Assembly: GCF_026212465.1 (NCBI RefSeq)
Contig: NC_080060.1
Location: 15,694,147 to 15,758,146 of the forward strand
DNA length: 64,000 bases
Direction of reading: 5' to 3'
Source of the DNA: Amaranthus tricolor
Lineage: Eukaryota > Streptophyta > Magnoliopsida > Caryophyllales > Amaranthaceae
This document shows positions 24,263 to 34,804 of this stretch, piece after piece. The notes under the pieces are model-generated. The model was not told the DNA's origin. It was given only the letters and a program-made list of their open reading frames with translations, and made no database searches. Numbering within the stretch: the first letter of the stretch is position 1; the number at the start of each line of letters is the position of its first letter. Position numbers and translations under genes: made by a program.

Positions 24263-25066
24263 TGTTAAAGCAAGTGCCAATAATCTTAGTGATGACGTTC
24301 ACTTTAAATATGTAGTCGAACATGCTTTGTCTTGTACTTTAGACAGGGTCAATAAAGATATGTCGAATATGGGTGGTTTAAGGTTTGGAACGATTGATGA
24401 GAGTTGTTTGATCAAAGCAACAAGAAGAGAGGCTGACTGTGAGTGGCTCGAACAATCGCTCGGTCGAGCGGGGGTGGCTCGGTCGAGCGGGGGTCGAGCA
24501 ATGTGTGCAGAACAAGTCAGTAGCTTCTTTGGAAGCTCGCTCGACCGATCGAGGTAGTGGCTCGGGTCGAGCGGAAGATCAGAAGACTACATTGGATTCT
24601 GTTTTGGTCAGAATTCCTGTGTAGACATTGAATAAGAGCATTACTTCTTGGTTTAATGTAATGTTTATTGTGATGTTTATTACTATGGTTAATTCTCATA
24701 GTTAATTAGGATGTTAATTGTGAGTTTATGGTGATTTATGAGGGAATACTAAGAGTGATGAATATTATGCCTATAAATAGGATTCATCACTCATAGTAAC
24801 ATTCACCACAAACACACATATTGTTGAGAGGGCTGTTGCATTGTTAGAATCTAGAGAGTGTTCTTACTTTGTTTTAGTATTTGTGGTCTTGAGAGATTGT
24901 TCTCAAGATAAGGGAGGTTTATTATACTTTTAATTTTTTAATTCATTATAATAAACTATATTTGAGGGGGAGGTATTCAAGATACCTCATAAACACTTGT
25001 GTTCTCTTTTACATTATATTTTTCATTTGTTTTTATTGTTGAACCTCTTTGAGGCTTGCGCTTTCA
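24263..25066 (+). repeat. LTR B of copia-type array (shared)
   Basis: It follows the purine tract at 24251-24262, starts TGTTAAAGC and ends TTGCGCTTTCA. TATAAATA is at 24772-24779. It serves as right LTR of unit 1 and left LTR of unit 2. Confidence 0.88.
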
Positions 25067-25068
25067 AT

Positions 25069-25086
25069 TGGTATCAGAGCGGGAGT
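25069..25086 (+). promoter_or_regulatory. Primer-binding site, unit 2
   Basis: TGGTATCAGAGCGGGAGT, matching the standard initiator-Met-tRNA complement used by many plant copia elements. Confidence 0.88.
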
Positions 25087-25141
25087 GCGTCTTGGGCTAT
25101 TTGGAGTGTGAAAGTGAGGTTACAAAAACAAGAAAGACACA

Positions 25142-26474
25142 ATGACTGATGGAAAAAGTTTTTCTATTCAATTGTTTGATGGAAGAATCAATTTTTCCAT
25201 ATGGAAGAATTTGGTGGAAGATTTTTTGGTGCAGCAAGGCATCGATGATGCGCTATTGAAGGAGAAACCAAATAATGTAGAAGAAGCAAGATGGACACAA
25301 ATGAGAAAGAAGGCGGTAAGCACAATCCGGCTTGCCATTGCACCCGAAATCAAGTATCACCACTTGAAAGAGACCGATCCCGGTGAGTTGTTGGAAAAAT
25401 TACAAGCGGTGTATGCTTCCAAATCCCTTACTAGTAAACTTTGCTTGAGGTGGGAGTTGTATCAACTCATGAAGGATGAAAATACAACAATGCAAGACCA
25501 CATTAACACGTTTAACAAGTTGGTGTGCCAATTGTTAAATGCCGATGAAAAGTTGACTGATGAAGAACAAGCTCTATTACTTTTGGCTTCACTTCCCAAG
25601 GACTATAAAAACATAGTCCAAACATTACTCATAGGTAGGGATTCTATCAGTCTTGATCAAGCATTGGCGGCATTGAGAGAGAATGATAGGTTCATGGTGA
25701 GAAGAGAGGGGGAAGAAAAGAAGGATGTTGGGGAGGGCTTGTTTAGTGAAGGTTCTAATAGGGAAAGAACCAAAGAAAAGGGATATCAAGGAAGGGGTAA
25801 GTCTCAAGGGAGGGGTGACCTTAGTAACAAAGAGTGTTACTATTGTAAGAAAAAGGGGCACATACAAATGATGTGTAAGGAATTTAAGGAAGACCTTAAG
25901 AAAATGAGAAACTTAAGGGATAATGGAAGAATTGAGAGTGAGAATAGCGGGAATGCCGCTCTAGGCTTTATTGATGATGATGATGACTATGATGGGGCTC
26001 TACTAGTTGATGGGGGAATGGTTCATAGTAAGAAATGGGTAATAGACTCTGGTTGCTCATTCCACATTTGTTGTGAGAAAGAAAAATTTACTAAGCTTAG
26101 TTATGGGGATTATAGCCTTGTTACTTTACCAAATGATGAAAAGGTGAAAAGTAGAAGGTATTGGTGAGGTTATTATTGAGACTCATGGAGGTGTCAAGAG
26201 AAGACTTGGTGATGTAAGGTATGTACCTAAATTTGAGAGGAACCTTATTTCATTAGGTAGACTTAAGAGTAAAGGATGCACTTTCAAAGCAAGTGGAGGG
26301 GTTTTGAAAGTCATTAGAGGGAGCATGGTGCTCATGAAGGGAGTAAGGAGTCATAGGAACTTGTATGAGTTACAAGTTAATTGTGGTAGCCTAGGCCACA
26401 AAAGTGTTGGTGATGGTGTGTTTGGGTCAAAGAGAGTTACTTTTGAGGAGGATAAGAATATTGGACTTGAGGGG
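25142..26474 (+). pseudogene. Copia-type Gag-protease, unit 2 (late frameshift)
   Basis: This copy is open for 341 residues (25142-26167) from MTDGKSFSIQLFDGRINF through the knuckle CYYCKKKGHIQMMC and the protease motif WVIDSGCSFHIC. One extra A near 26150 (GTGAAAAGTAG against GTGAAAGTAG in unit 1) then shifts the frame. The remainder is readable in another frame (from about 26168), including RSHRNLYELQVNCGSLG. Gag itself is therefore intact here and only the end of the protease region is lost. It differs from unit 1 at few positions. Confidence 0.9.
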
Positions 26475-26479
26475 GAGAT

Positions 26480-27272
26480 TGTTAAAGCAAGTGCCAATAA
26501 TCTTAGTGATGACATTCACTTTAAACATATAGTCGAACATGCTTTGTCTTGTACTTTAGAGAGGGTCGATAAAGATGTGTCGAATATGGGTGGTTTAAGG
26601 TTTGGAACGATTGATGAGAGTTGTTTGATCAAAGCAACAAGAAGAGAGGCTGACTGTGAGTGGCTCGAACAACCGCTCGGTCGAGCGGGGGTGGCTCGGT
26701 CGAGCGGGGGTCGAGCAATGTGTGCAGAACAAGTCAGTAGCTTCTTTGGAAGCTCGCTCGACCGATCAAGGTAGTGGCTCGGGTCGAGCGGAAGATCAGA
26801 AGACTACATTGGATTCTGTTTTGGTCAGAATTCCTGTGTAGACATTGAATAAGAGCATTACTTCTTGGTTTAATGTAATGTTTATTGTGATGTTTATTAC
26901 TATGGTTAATTCTCATAGTTAATTAGGATGTTAATTGTGAGTTTATGGTGATTTATGAGGGAATATTAAGAGTGATGAATATTATGCCTATAAATAGGAT
27001 TCATCACTCATAGTAACATTCACCACAAACACACATATTGTTGAGAGGGCTGTTGCATTGTTAGAAGCTAGAGAGTGTTCTTACTTTGTTTTAGTATTTG
27101 TGGTCTTGAGAGATTGTTCTCAAGATAAGGGAGGTTTATTATACTTGTAATTGTTGAATTCATTATAATAAACTATATTTGAGGGGGAGGTATTCAAGAT
27201 ACCTCATAAACACTTGTGTTCTCTTTTACATTATATTTTTCATTTGTTTTTATTGTTGAACCTCTTTGAGGC
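26480..27272 (+). repeat. LTR C of copia-type array, 3' end truncated
   Basis: Starts TGTTAAAGC after the purine tract, with TATAAATA at 26989-26996. It stops at CTCTTTGAGGC, missing the last ~11 bp (TTGCGCTTTCA), and is joined by CTT to the 419-bp direct repeat. Confidence 0.85.
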
Positions 27273-27275
27273 CTT

Positions 27276-27694
27276 ATATTGATCCAATAAGAACTTAAAC
27301 TATCAATATATCACAAAAGAACGTTGATGGAGAATTTCCTCTAGAAAATCGCCAAAGGCATTTAGCGACGGACTCGTAACAGAAATATTCCCTCGCCAAC
27401 ATCCCAAAAGTAGTTGCTTTTTAATGCGATAGACAAGTCCGTCGTAACTCAGTCGTATGACCACAAGCCATGAAGCAAGTTTTATCTTTTGATATGTATT
27501 GCCTCAAAGGTTCTTTGTTTATTTTGAACTACCGCATTATTAAACCCTAGTCGAAGTTCTTCCGGCAACTTATCAAAAGCTTATTTTTGTCTAACCTTGA
27601 AGTCTACCAATCTCTAATCAAGGATAACATCAAAATCAGGCTGTGGTTTAGTACGGTGATGATGGCGAAGTTATGCAAGAGACGTCGCCACTAG
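27276..27694. repeat. 419-bp direct repeat, right copy
   Basis: Same length and nearly the same sequence as 21608-22026, but continuous through CCACTAGCATAATAG without an LTR, so it shows the pre-insertion site. Confidence 0.9.
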
Positions 27695-28575
27695 CATAAT
27701 AGATTTGTGAGACAGACTCCACTCCAAACACCACCCTCTTCTTCTACGGTTTTTTCTCGAGGCTACATCCACAATTTCCACGACTTCTAAATATATTTAG
27801 CTGGCGATTTGGCGTGACATTTAGGATTCCTAGAATGAATGGTAACATACTCCTCGTTTTGTTTGAAAAATAAATAGATATATTGAAATATATAATCTAA
27901 CAAATGCAATTATTGAATAATATTTTAAAATAACTTAAACATTAAAATTTTTATTACATGAATTTCTTTTGCCTTTTTGTTGGTACATTTAGCAGCGTCA
28001 GTTTCATTATTGACCAAGCCATGTGTTTCTGCAAAACCTCATCCGATGGAGGTTGATTGATATTTCCCGATTAAAAAAATATAAGAAAAAGTAAAAATTA
28101 AATAAAATATAAAAAATACGATTGAATAAAGCTTACCAAATTATGCATGTCAGTGCGTGCGCAACAAAACAACCGATGTGAGTTGCTTGAGCTTTATCTT
28201 TTTTACTACACCAGCTTGCAGAGTTTCTTGTACTTGTTGCCTTAAATTCATAACTTTGACATGCAATCTGTTGGCTATATTTTATATAAACAAATGTATT
28301 TTTAGAGATTGTATGCAGGTCAATATCCCGTCGTGATTAAGATCATTGATAGTGCCTATGACTTAGTCTATGAACATGTACTTGTTAAAGGAATCCAATG
28401 AAGTTAGATAAGGTATATCGCTTAGGATGTCAAATGTAGACAAGAAGTCTACTGTTCTTAAGTTTGATGATCTAACATTACTGAAAAATGGAAACAGTGC
28501 ATTGTTTCCAGACTGGAGTCTGAAGAAGTTACATTTGCTGGAAAATTCTAATTAATATATTTTCAGATTTTTTAG
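27695..28575. other. Host DNA, no gene recognised
   Basis: AT-rich with short open frames only. A minus-strand stretch near 27970-28060 reads PPSDEVLQKHMAWSIMKLTL, and near 28160-28260 a second short frame appears. Neither is recognisable; both may be decayed transposon coding DNA. Confidence 0.4.
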
Positions 28576-28576
28576 T

Positions 28577-29565
28577 TGATGTATTAGTTAAAATTAATTT
28601 GTTGCATTAGTTAATAATTAAGTTAATTGGCAAAATATTTTTTAAACCATCTTAAAACAACCGTGTGATTTTAAAATAATAAAATATTTCTCTCCTTATT
28701 TTTCTCCTTTTAAAAAAGTTTATATTTTGAATCTAAATTAAGTGAGAAACTAACTTACCTATTATTAGAAAGAGGGGAACCGTAGCTTTTTGCTTGAGCA
28801 TCAAGCTTCCACTTATTTCTCCTTTGTTATGGGAATAAGTACAAGTGCTTAACCATGAGTTTTACCCTTGTAATTCAAGATCCATATTATTCTCCTTAAT
28901 TTTTGGGATAAAGAAATAGTGGGTAGTTATTCCCTTATTACTAGCTAAATAAACACTATAAATAGGTGACTTTTTTATTTCTCAAATTGCATGCGTATGA
29001 GCCTTGAAAAATCAAACAAGAGATTGATAAAAAATTAACAAGAAATAATGTTCAAAAATTGCCAATTAATTTATAATATTTTCTTGTGCAACTCTTTAAT
29101 TTTATCTTTAGATAATTTATCCTTTTAAAGGGTTTTTGAGAGAATTATTGTAACTAGACTTGGGTAAGTCTAGGGGAGAATTAGAAAGCTTCTAGTGGAG
29201 CTAGAGAAGAGAATAGCTTTGAGTAAAGTTAAGAGAGAAGCTTCGAGTGAAGCAAGAGAAAGAGAAAGAGAAAGAGAATTGGCCTTGCTAGAGAAGCTTC
29301 GAGTGAAGCAAGTTGAGTTTGTTTTATGTAATTGTAACGAATTGCCTAAAACATATTGAAAAGTTTTGAAATCCCAAGGGGTCGTGGTTTTTCCTTCTAC
29401 TTAGGCCTAGGTTTCCACGTAAAATTGTGTTGTCTCTTTTACTTTTTCGCATTAAGTTTCAGTTTTAATTCTTCAATTTAATTCCGCAAAAACAGGGCTA
29501 AAATACTTAAGCTTATTAAAACAACAATTCAACCCCCTCTTGTTGTCGTTCCCATCTCTAGCACT
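28577..29565 (+). repeat. Possible solo LTR (copia-like)
   Basis: The stretch has a TATA-like CTATAAATAGG at 28957-28967, a purine-rich transcribed part with repeated GAAGCTTCGAGTGAAGCAAG (29239 and 29292), and an end phrase CAATTCAACCCCCTCTTGTTG (29526-29546) often seen at the 3' end of plant copia LTRs. No primer site or gag follows, which suggests a solo LTR. The exact edges and target duplication are not resolved. Confidence 0.4.
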
Positions 29566-29639
29566 GTCTACACAATGTTTCATGCCGCCCATGAGTTGAA
29601 ATCAACATATCTTGGAAATATACGTTAGTGAAAAAAACC

Positions 29640-29930
29640 TCATTTGTTGCGGTTTTTTGGCCATAATTTGGTGCGGTTTTGGCCCCAAGCAATAGTGATA
29701 GCAGCAAATGGCCTATTTTAAATGCTGCGGTTTTAAACCGCAGCAAAAAAGGGCATTATTTTCTGCGGGCTACCCAAAACCGCAGCAAATAGTTAAGAGT
29801 ATTTGCTGCGGGCCACAAGAAACCGCAGCAAATAGATAAGACTATTTGCTGCGGTTTTCTTGTGGCCCGCAGCAAATACTCTTAACTATTTACTGTTGTT
29901 TTGGGTAGCCCGCAGCAAATAGTTGGTATT
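29640..29930. repeat. Subterminal repeats, left end of outer CACTA
   Basis: TTTGCTGCGG and CCGCAGCAAA units alternate. 29795-29920 forms a near-perfect large palindrome centred close to 29850 (AGTTAAGAGTATTTGCTGCGG and its complement). Confidence 0.85.
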
Positions 29931-30440
29931 TTGTTTTCTTTTTTTTGTTTAGTACTAATAATAATCCCAATGATAATCATAAATAATCACCAATAATCTC
30001 TTTATAATTATAACCTCTCGATTGTATATATAATATAAAATTATGTACGTACACATATATAATATACATTAAAGTCCTAAAAAATCTATACTAATTACCA
30101 TTTACCAAGGACAAAAATTAGCAAGATACGTGACAATCTTGTCTTTTAATTCGCGCATCTCTTCATTTCTCAGAGGGCGTGTTTCCTTTGGAATGTTGTA
30201 TAAAACCTATAATATAATATAAAATTAAAAGATTAATAAACATAGATTTTACTAATAATAATTAATATAGTAAATATCTATATTATAATTTGAGAACGTA
30301 ACAAATACTTACGGCATCTATATTTTCGACTCCAACCTCCTTCACGGATTTTATAATATCGTCCATGTATTTCAGTGTGTAGTAGCCGCAATCAACGGAA
30401 GTTGAAAGGACTACTAAGAGAAAATAGATGTTAGTGCCAA
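29931..30440. other. Outer CACTA 3' region, no complete gene
   Basis: AT-rich DNA. On the minus strand, words such as GATGGACGATATTATAAAATCC recur at 34720-34760 in the inner element (written here as GATGGACGATATTATA plus AAATCC). The pair probably marks the end of the second gene's transcript. No frame of note. Confidence 0.4.
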
Positions 30441-31095
30441 AATGCTTAAAAACGCATAAAATCGCAACTAAATTAACACGTAATTTCTAGCCTATGACTA
30501 TCATTTACAATTTTAACCACTTCAACACAATAATATATACTAAATAGTGTTGTGTGCCAAGTTTCGTGCAAAGCAAACCAAGTTTGAGCTACTTTATGCA
30601 CAAAAGTGCCAAAAACGTTTAAAAACCCATAAAATCGCAACTTAGCACGTAATTTCTAGCATATGACTATGATTTTCAATTCTAACCACTTCAACACAAT
30701 AATATATACCAAATAGTGTTGTGTGCCAACTTTCGTACAAAACAAACCAAGTTTGAGCTACTTTATGCGCAAAAGTGCCAAAAACGCTTAAAAACCCATA
30801 AAATCGCAACTTAACACGTAATTTCTAGCATATGACTATGATTTACAATTCTAACCACTTCAACACAATAATATATACCAAATAGTGTTGTGTGCCAAGT
30901 TTCATGCAAAAAAAACCAAGTTTGAGCTACTTTATGCGCAAGAGTGTCAAAAACACTTAAAACCCCATAAAATCGCAACTTAACATGTAATTTCTAGCAT
31001 ATGACTATGATTTACAATTCTAACCACTTCAACACAATAATATATACCAAATAGTGTTGTGTGCCAAGTTTCGTGCAAAACAAACCAAGTTTGAG
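30440..31095. repeat. 169-bp tandem repeat array (outer CACTA)
   Basis: The marker CATATGACTATGATT recurs at about 30492, 30661, 30830 and 30999, exactly 169 bp apart each time. A further partial unit follows the insertion at 31491-31560. Confidence 0.92.
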
Positions 31096-31490
31096 TTAGC
31101 AATAACAAACCAAGAAACAACAAAGAGGGCAGAACATAACAACAGCCTACCCGCTGGCCAGCCTACCTTGCCGCGTGGTTTGAGCCTTAACCAAGGAGAC
31201 CTGGAGCCAAAAAACCATGGAAACGTGATCTCCATAGACGGACCAAGTCATCAAGGCCCAAGAACCATGATTGTGGTGCACACAGCTCACTAGGATACGA
31301 GCGCAAGATGGGCCAGTCACTAATTAGTGCTGATCAGTCACCAAGTTTTCTAGTTTTTAATTTCTGTTTTAAGAGGCATACTGTATAGCACGTGATGTTT
31401 ACAGCCATTAGCTAGCTATAAACCTATAAATATAGGTTGTAGTATCATGTATATGAATTCAGTTTTGTGATTAATAAGAATTCTCACTTT
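31096..31490 (+). repeat. ~390-bp insertion splitting a 169-bp monomer
   Basis: It lies between GTTTGAG (31096) and TTTATGCGC (31491), which are adjacent in intact monomers. A TATA-like CTATAAATATAGG at 31425 and an end phrase GTGATTAATAAGAATTCTCA resemble the 3' part of a small LTR. No coding frame is convincing, and the identity is uncertain. Confidence 0.4.
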
Positions 31491-31550
31491 ATGCGCAAAA
31501 CTGCCAAAGACGCTTAAAAACCCTTAAAATCGCAACTTAACACGTAATTT

Positions 31551-33986
31551 CTAGCATATGACTATGATAAAGTTACTAATCTCATCGCTCACAGTGCCTT
31601 GAATCATACTCCCCTCGGGTTGTGCTGGATTCCTCACCTTGTTTTGTAAAACACCCATGTGTCTTTCAAAAGGATAACACCAACTTAAAAAAACTGGACC
31701 CAAAAGCTTGATCTCACGAACGAGATGGATAATAAGATGAACCATTATGTCAAAGAAAGAAGGTGGAAAATACATCTCAAACTTGCATAAAGTTACAATC
31801 ACGTCGAGTTGAAGTGCCTCAAGTTTAAAGGGATCAAGAACTTTACTACAAATTGTGTTGAAGAACGAACATAGCTCGGTAATAGCATATCTCACATGTT
31901 TTGCCAGTATTCCACGGTTTGCAATTGGTAAGAACACTTGCATCATTACATGGAAATCGTGAGATTTCATGCTTTCCAACTTCAGCTCACCATTTAGGCT
32001 CACAAATCTCTTCATGTTGGATGAGTACCCAGACGGAACCTTAATGCCATACAAAGACTCACAAAATGTCCGCTTCTCTGCTTTAGACAATGTGCAGCAA
32101 GCTGGAGGCAAATAAACTTTGTCATTACTCATCTTCTTCTTACCGCCCTTTCCCTTGTTACTGCCACCAACTTCATCAGCTCTATTTCTTTTCTTGCTCA
32201 CCTTAACATGTGCCCACAACTCCGCACGAAGACCCTTACATTCAAACCAATCTCGCACGGCCTTAACATTCTTTGTCTTACCCGGAATGTTCATGAGAGT
32301 CCCGAGTATGGCATCGCATACATTTTTCTCTATATGCATAACGTCAAGACAATGCCTAACCTGTAGATCTCTCCAATATGGAAGCTTCCAAAAGATTGAT
32401 TCTTTTTTCCATAATCGGTCTTCACCCCCTTGCACTTGCCCCGTTTTACCAAATACAGTCTCAACTCCCATAGCCTGTTCATAAACCTCATAACCGGTCA
32501 ACAGTCGACGAGCTACACGGTCCTCAACCTCCCCGTTGAACAACTTTTTCTTCTTACGATATTGGTGGTCTCGTGGGAGGAACTTTCGATGGTGCATGAA
32601 TACGTGTTTGCACTTAGGAATCCACGTGGATTCCATGTCAAAGATAAATATTGGGCATGCTTTCTTCCCTTTGTTCTTATACCCCGATAAGTTGCCATAT
32701 GCCGGAAAATCATTAACGGTGCACAAAAGCATTGCACGCAAGGTGAACTCGTCATTAGCATATGCATCAAACACAGAAACGCCTTCATCCCACATCTTTC
32801 TCATGTCCTCAATGAGAGGTGCAAGATACACATCTATGTCATTGCCAGGTTGTTTCGGACCCGAGATAAGAAGCGAAAGCATTATGTACTTACGCTTCAT
32901 ACACAACCAAGGTGGCAAATTATAGATTAGTAAAAGTACCGGCCAAGTACTATGTTGAGAACTAAGATTGCTGAATGGGTTCATTCCATCCGTACACACT
33001 CCGAGCCTTAAATTACGAACCTCATCCCCAAAAGTCTTATGCAACCTATCAATACTCTTCCACTCCGGAGAATCAGATGGATGTGTGAGCAAGTGACCTT
33101 TCTTCACACTATTTGTATGCCACCTCAAATTTAACGCATCTTTCTTTATAGAAAACAAGCGCTTGAATCTAGGTATTATTGGAAGATACGACAATACCTT
33201 AGCAGGGGGCCCTTTAGCATCCCGAGCCCCTTTACGCTTGTAGCGCGATAACCCACACCTAGGAAACTCTTCTAAGTTCTCGTTTTCATTCCGATACAAC
33301 ACACAATCATTCGGACACGCATGAATCTTCTGGTACTCTAAGCCGAAAGGACACATGAGCTTTTTGGCATAATATGTCGACTTTGGAAGTTCATTTCCCT
33401 CAGGAAGCATCTCACCTAACGCTTCTAATAACATTGTGAAACTAGCGTCACTCCAATTGAACTTTGATTTAATGTTGAAAATTGTCAACACTACTGTTAG
33501 TTTGGTGAACTTTGTACATCTAGGGTACAAAGGCTTTTGAGAAGCCTCTGTCAACAAGTCAAAAACACGAGGACGTTTTCCTAACTCATCCTCGACTCCC
33601 TCCATCATCTCATAAACACGATCCACATCCTCATCGACATTCTCTTCATCTGTCTCATACCCATCAACATTATCTACTACATCCTCATTGACATCGGCCA
33701 CATTATTGACGTCCTCAACAACACTTTTCTCTTTGTACACTCCCTCCTCACATGCCAAACCCAAACATGATATTGAGGCCTAAACCCACGTCGAAGTATG
33801 TGCTCCCTAATGATATCAACACTATCTACCTTTGATACATTGCCAGAAGTGACACATGGGCAATAAAAACCAACTCCCCCCCGTTCTAACTTGATGTTCA
33901 ACCGCAATACTACAAAATTCTAATACACCATCAATAAATTCTGACGATTCAATGCTTCCATACATTCAAGAACGATCTTTTGTCAT
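31551..33986 (-). pseudogene. TNP2-like transposase, outer CACTA copy, C-terminus deleted
   Basis: From an ATG equivalent to that of the inner copy (33986) the Transposase-associated domain is read (FYCPCVTSGNVSKVDSVDI), but with frame changes near 33890 and 33755. From 33764 a 737-residue frame is open without interruption through Transposase_21 (STYYAKKLMCPFGLEYQK, CTDGMNPFSNLSSQHSTWP, HCLDVMHIEKNVCDAIL) and DUF4218 (MYFPPSFFDIMVHLIIHLV). It ends abruptly at SDEISNFI, where a deletion joins it to the 169-bp repeat and adds IVIC before a stop. The catalytic core may be whole, but the N-terminal zinc-finger-like part is out of frame and the DUF4216-type tail is gone. Confidence 0.9.
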
Positions 33987-34003
33987 CCTAATTAGTGTGA
34001 TTA
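33987..34003. other. Junction and TTA target duplication of the nested CACTA
   Basis: 34001-34003 (TTA) repeats at 43212-43214. The sequence across the gap (ATTAGTGTGATTA / GTTAATTCAAAACAAAATTA) rejoins to match uninterrupted family DNA at 41325-41352. Confidence 0.9.
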
Positions 34004-34270
34004 CACTAGTGGAAAAAACCTCGTTTGCTGCGGTTTTTTTGCCATTATTTGCTGCGGTTTTGGCCCCCAGCAATAGTGATAGCAGCAAATGTCCTACTTT
34101 AAATGCTGCGGTTCAAAACCGCAGCAAATAAGGGCATTATTTGCTGCGGTCATAGGCTAAAACCGCAGCAAATAATGGGTGTTATTTGCTGCGGTCAAGA
34201 GGAAAAACCGCAGCAATTAGTGTGGCATTATTTGCTGCGGTTAGGCCTATAACCGCAGCAATAAGTCTCT
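34004..34270. repeat. Terminal and subterminal repeats, left end of inner CACTA
   Basis: CACTAGTGGAAAAAA is followed by five or more pairs of TTTGCTGCGGT...AACCGCAGCAA, spaced about 20-40 bp. Confidence 0.92.
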
Positions 34271-34804
34271 TTTTTTTTTTTTTCTTTTTCCGTTTTATCC
34301 TTATAATAATGCAATAATATTACAATGTAATAACAGTGATTAATCCAATGATAATCACAGATAATCAACATTAATCTCTTTGTAATAATAAAATCTCGCT
34401 CGTATATATATATAATATAATATGTACGTACATATATATATATATACATTAAATAAACTATAAAAAATAATTAATATATACTAATTACAATTTATCAAGG
34501 ACAAATATTAGCAAGATACACGGCAATCTTGTCTTTTAATTCGCGCATCTCTTCACTTCTCAAAGCGCGTGTTTCCCTCGAAACGTTGTTTAAAACCTAT
34601 ATTATAATATTAAAATAAAAGCTATTAATATAGAAACATTTAGATTTTACCAATAATATATTTAATTAAGAACGTAACAAATAATTACGGCATCTATATT
34701 TTCGACTCCAAATTCCTTCACGGAATTTATAATATCGTCCATAAACTTCAGCGCGTAGTAGCCGCAGTCAACGGAAGAAGGAGGTTGTTGAAAGCACTAA
34801 GAGA
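34271..34804. other. Inner CACTA 3' region, no complete gene
   Basis: AT-rich; homologous to 29931-30440 in the outer element (for example GACAATCTTGTCTTTTAATT at 30129, with one change at 34522). TA-rich tracts lie near 34405-34445. No coding call. Confidence 0.5.

Larger units (their letters stand above)
22027..27272 (+). mobile_element. Tandem copia-type gag/protease-only LTR element: LTR-int-LTR-int-LTR
   Basis: Three LTRs (22027-22850, 24263-25066, 26480-27272) alternate with two internal regions of 1412 and 1413 bp. Each internal region starts with a Met-tRNA-type primer site and ends with a purine tract GAGGGGGAGAT. Internal regions encode only gag and protease; integrase, reverse transcriptase and RNase H are absent, as in TR-GAG-type non-autonomous elements. 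The near-identity of the two internal regions points to a recent tandem duplication by unequal recombination. The third LTR stops about 11 bp before the normal end and joins the 419-bp direct repeat. Confidence 0.88.
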
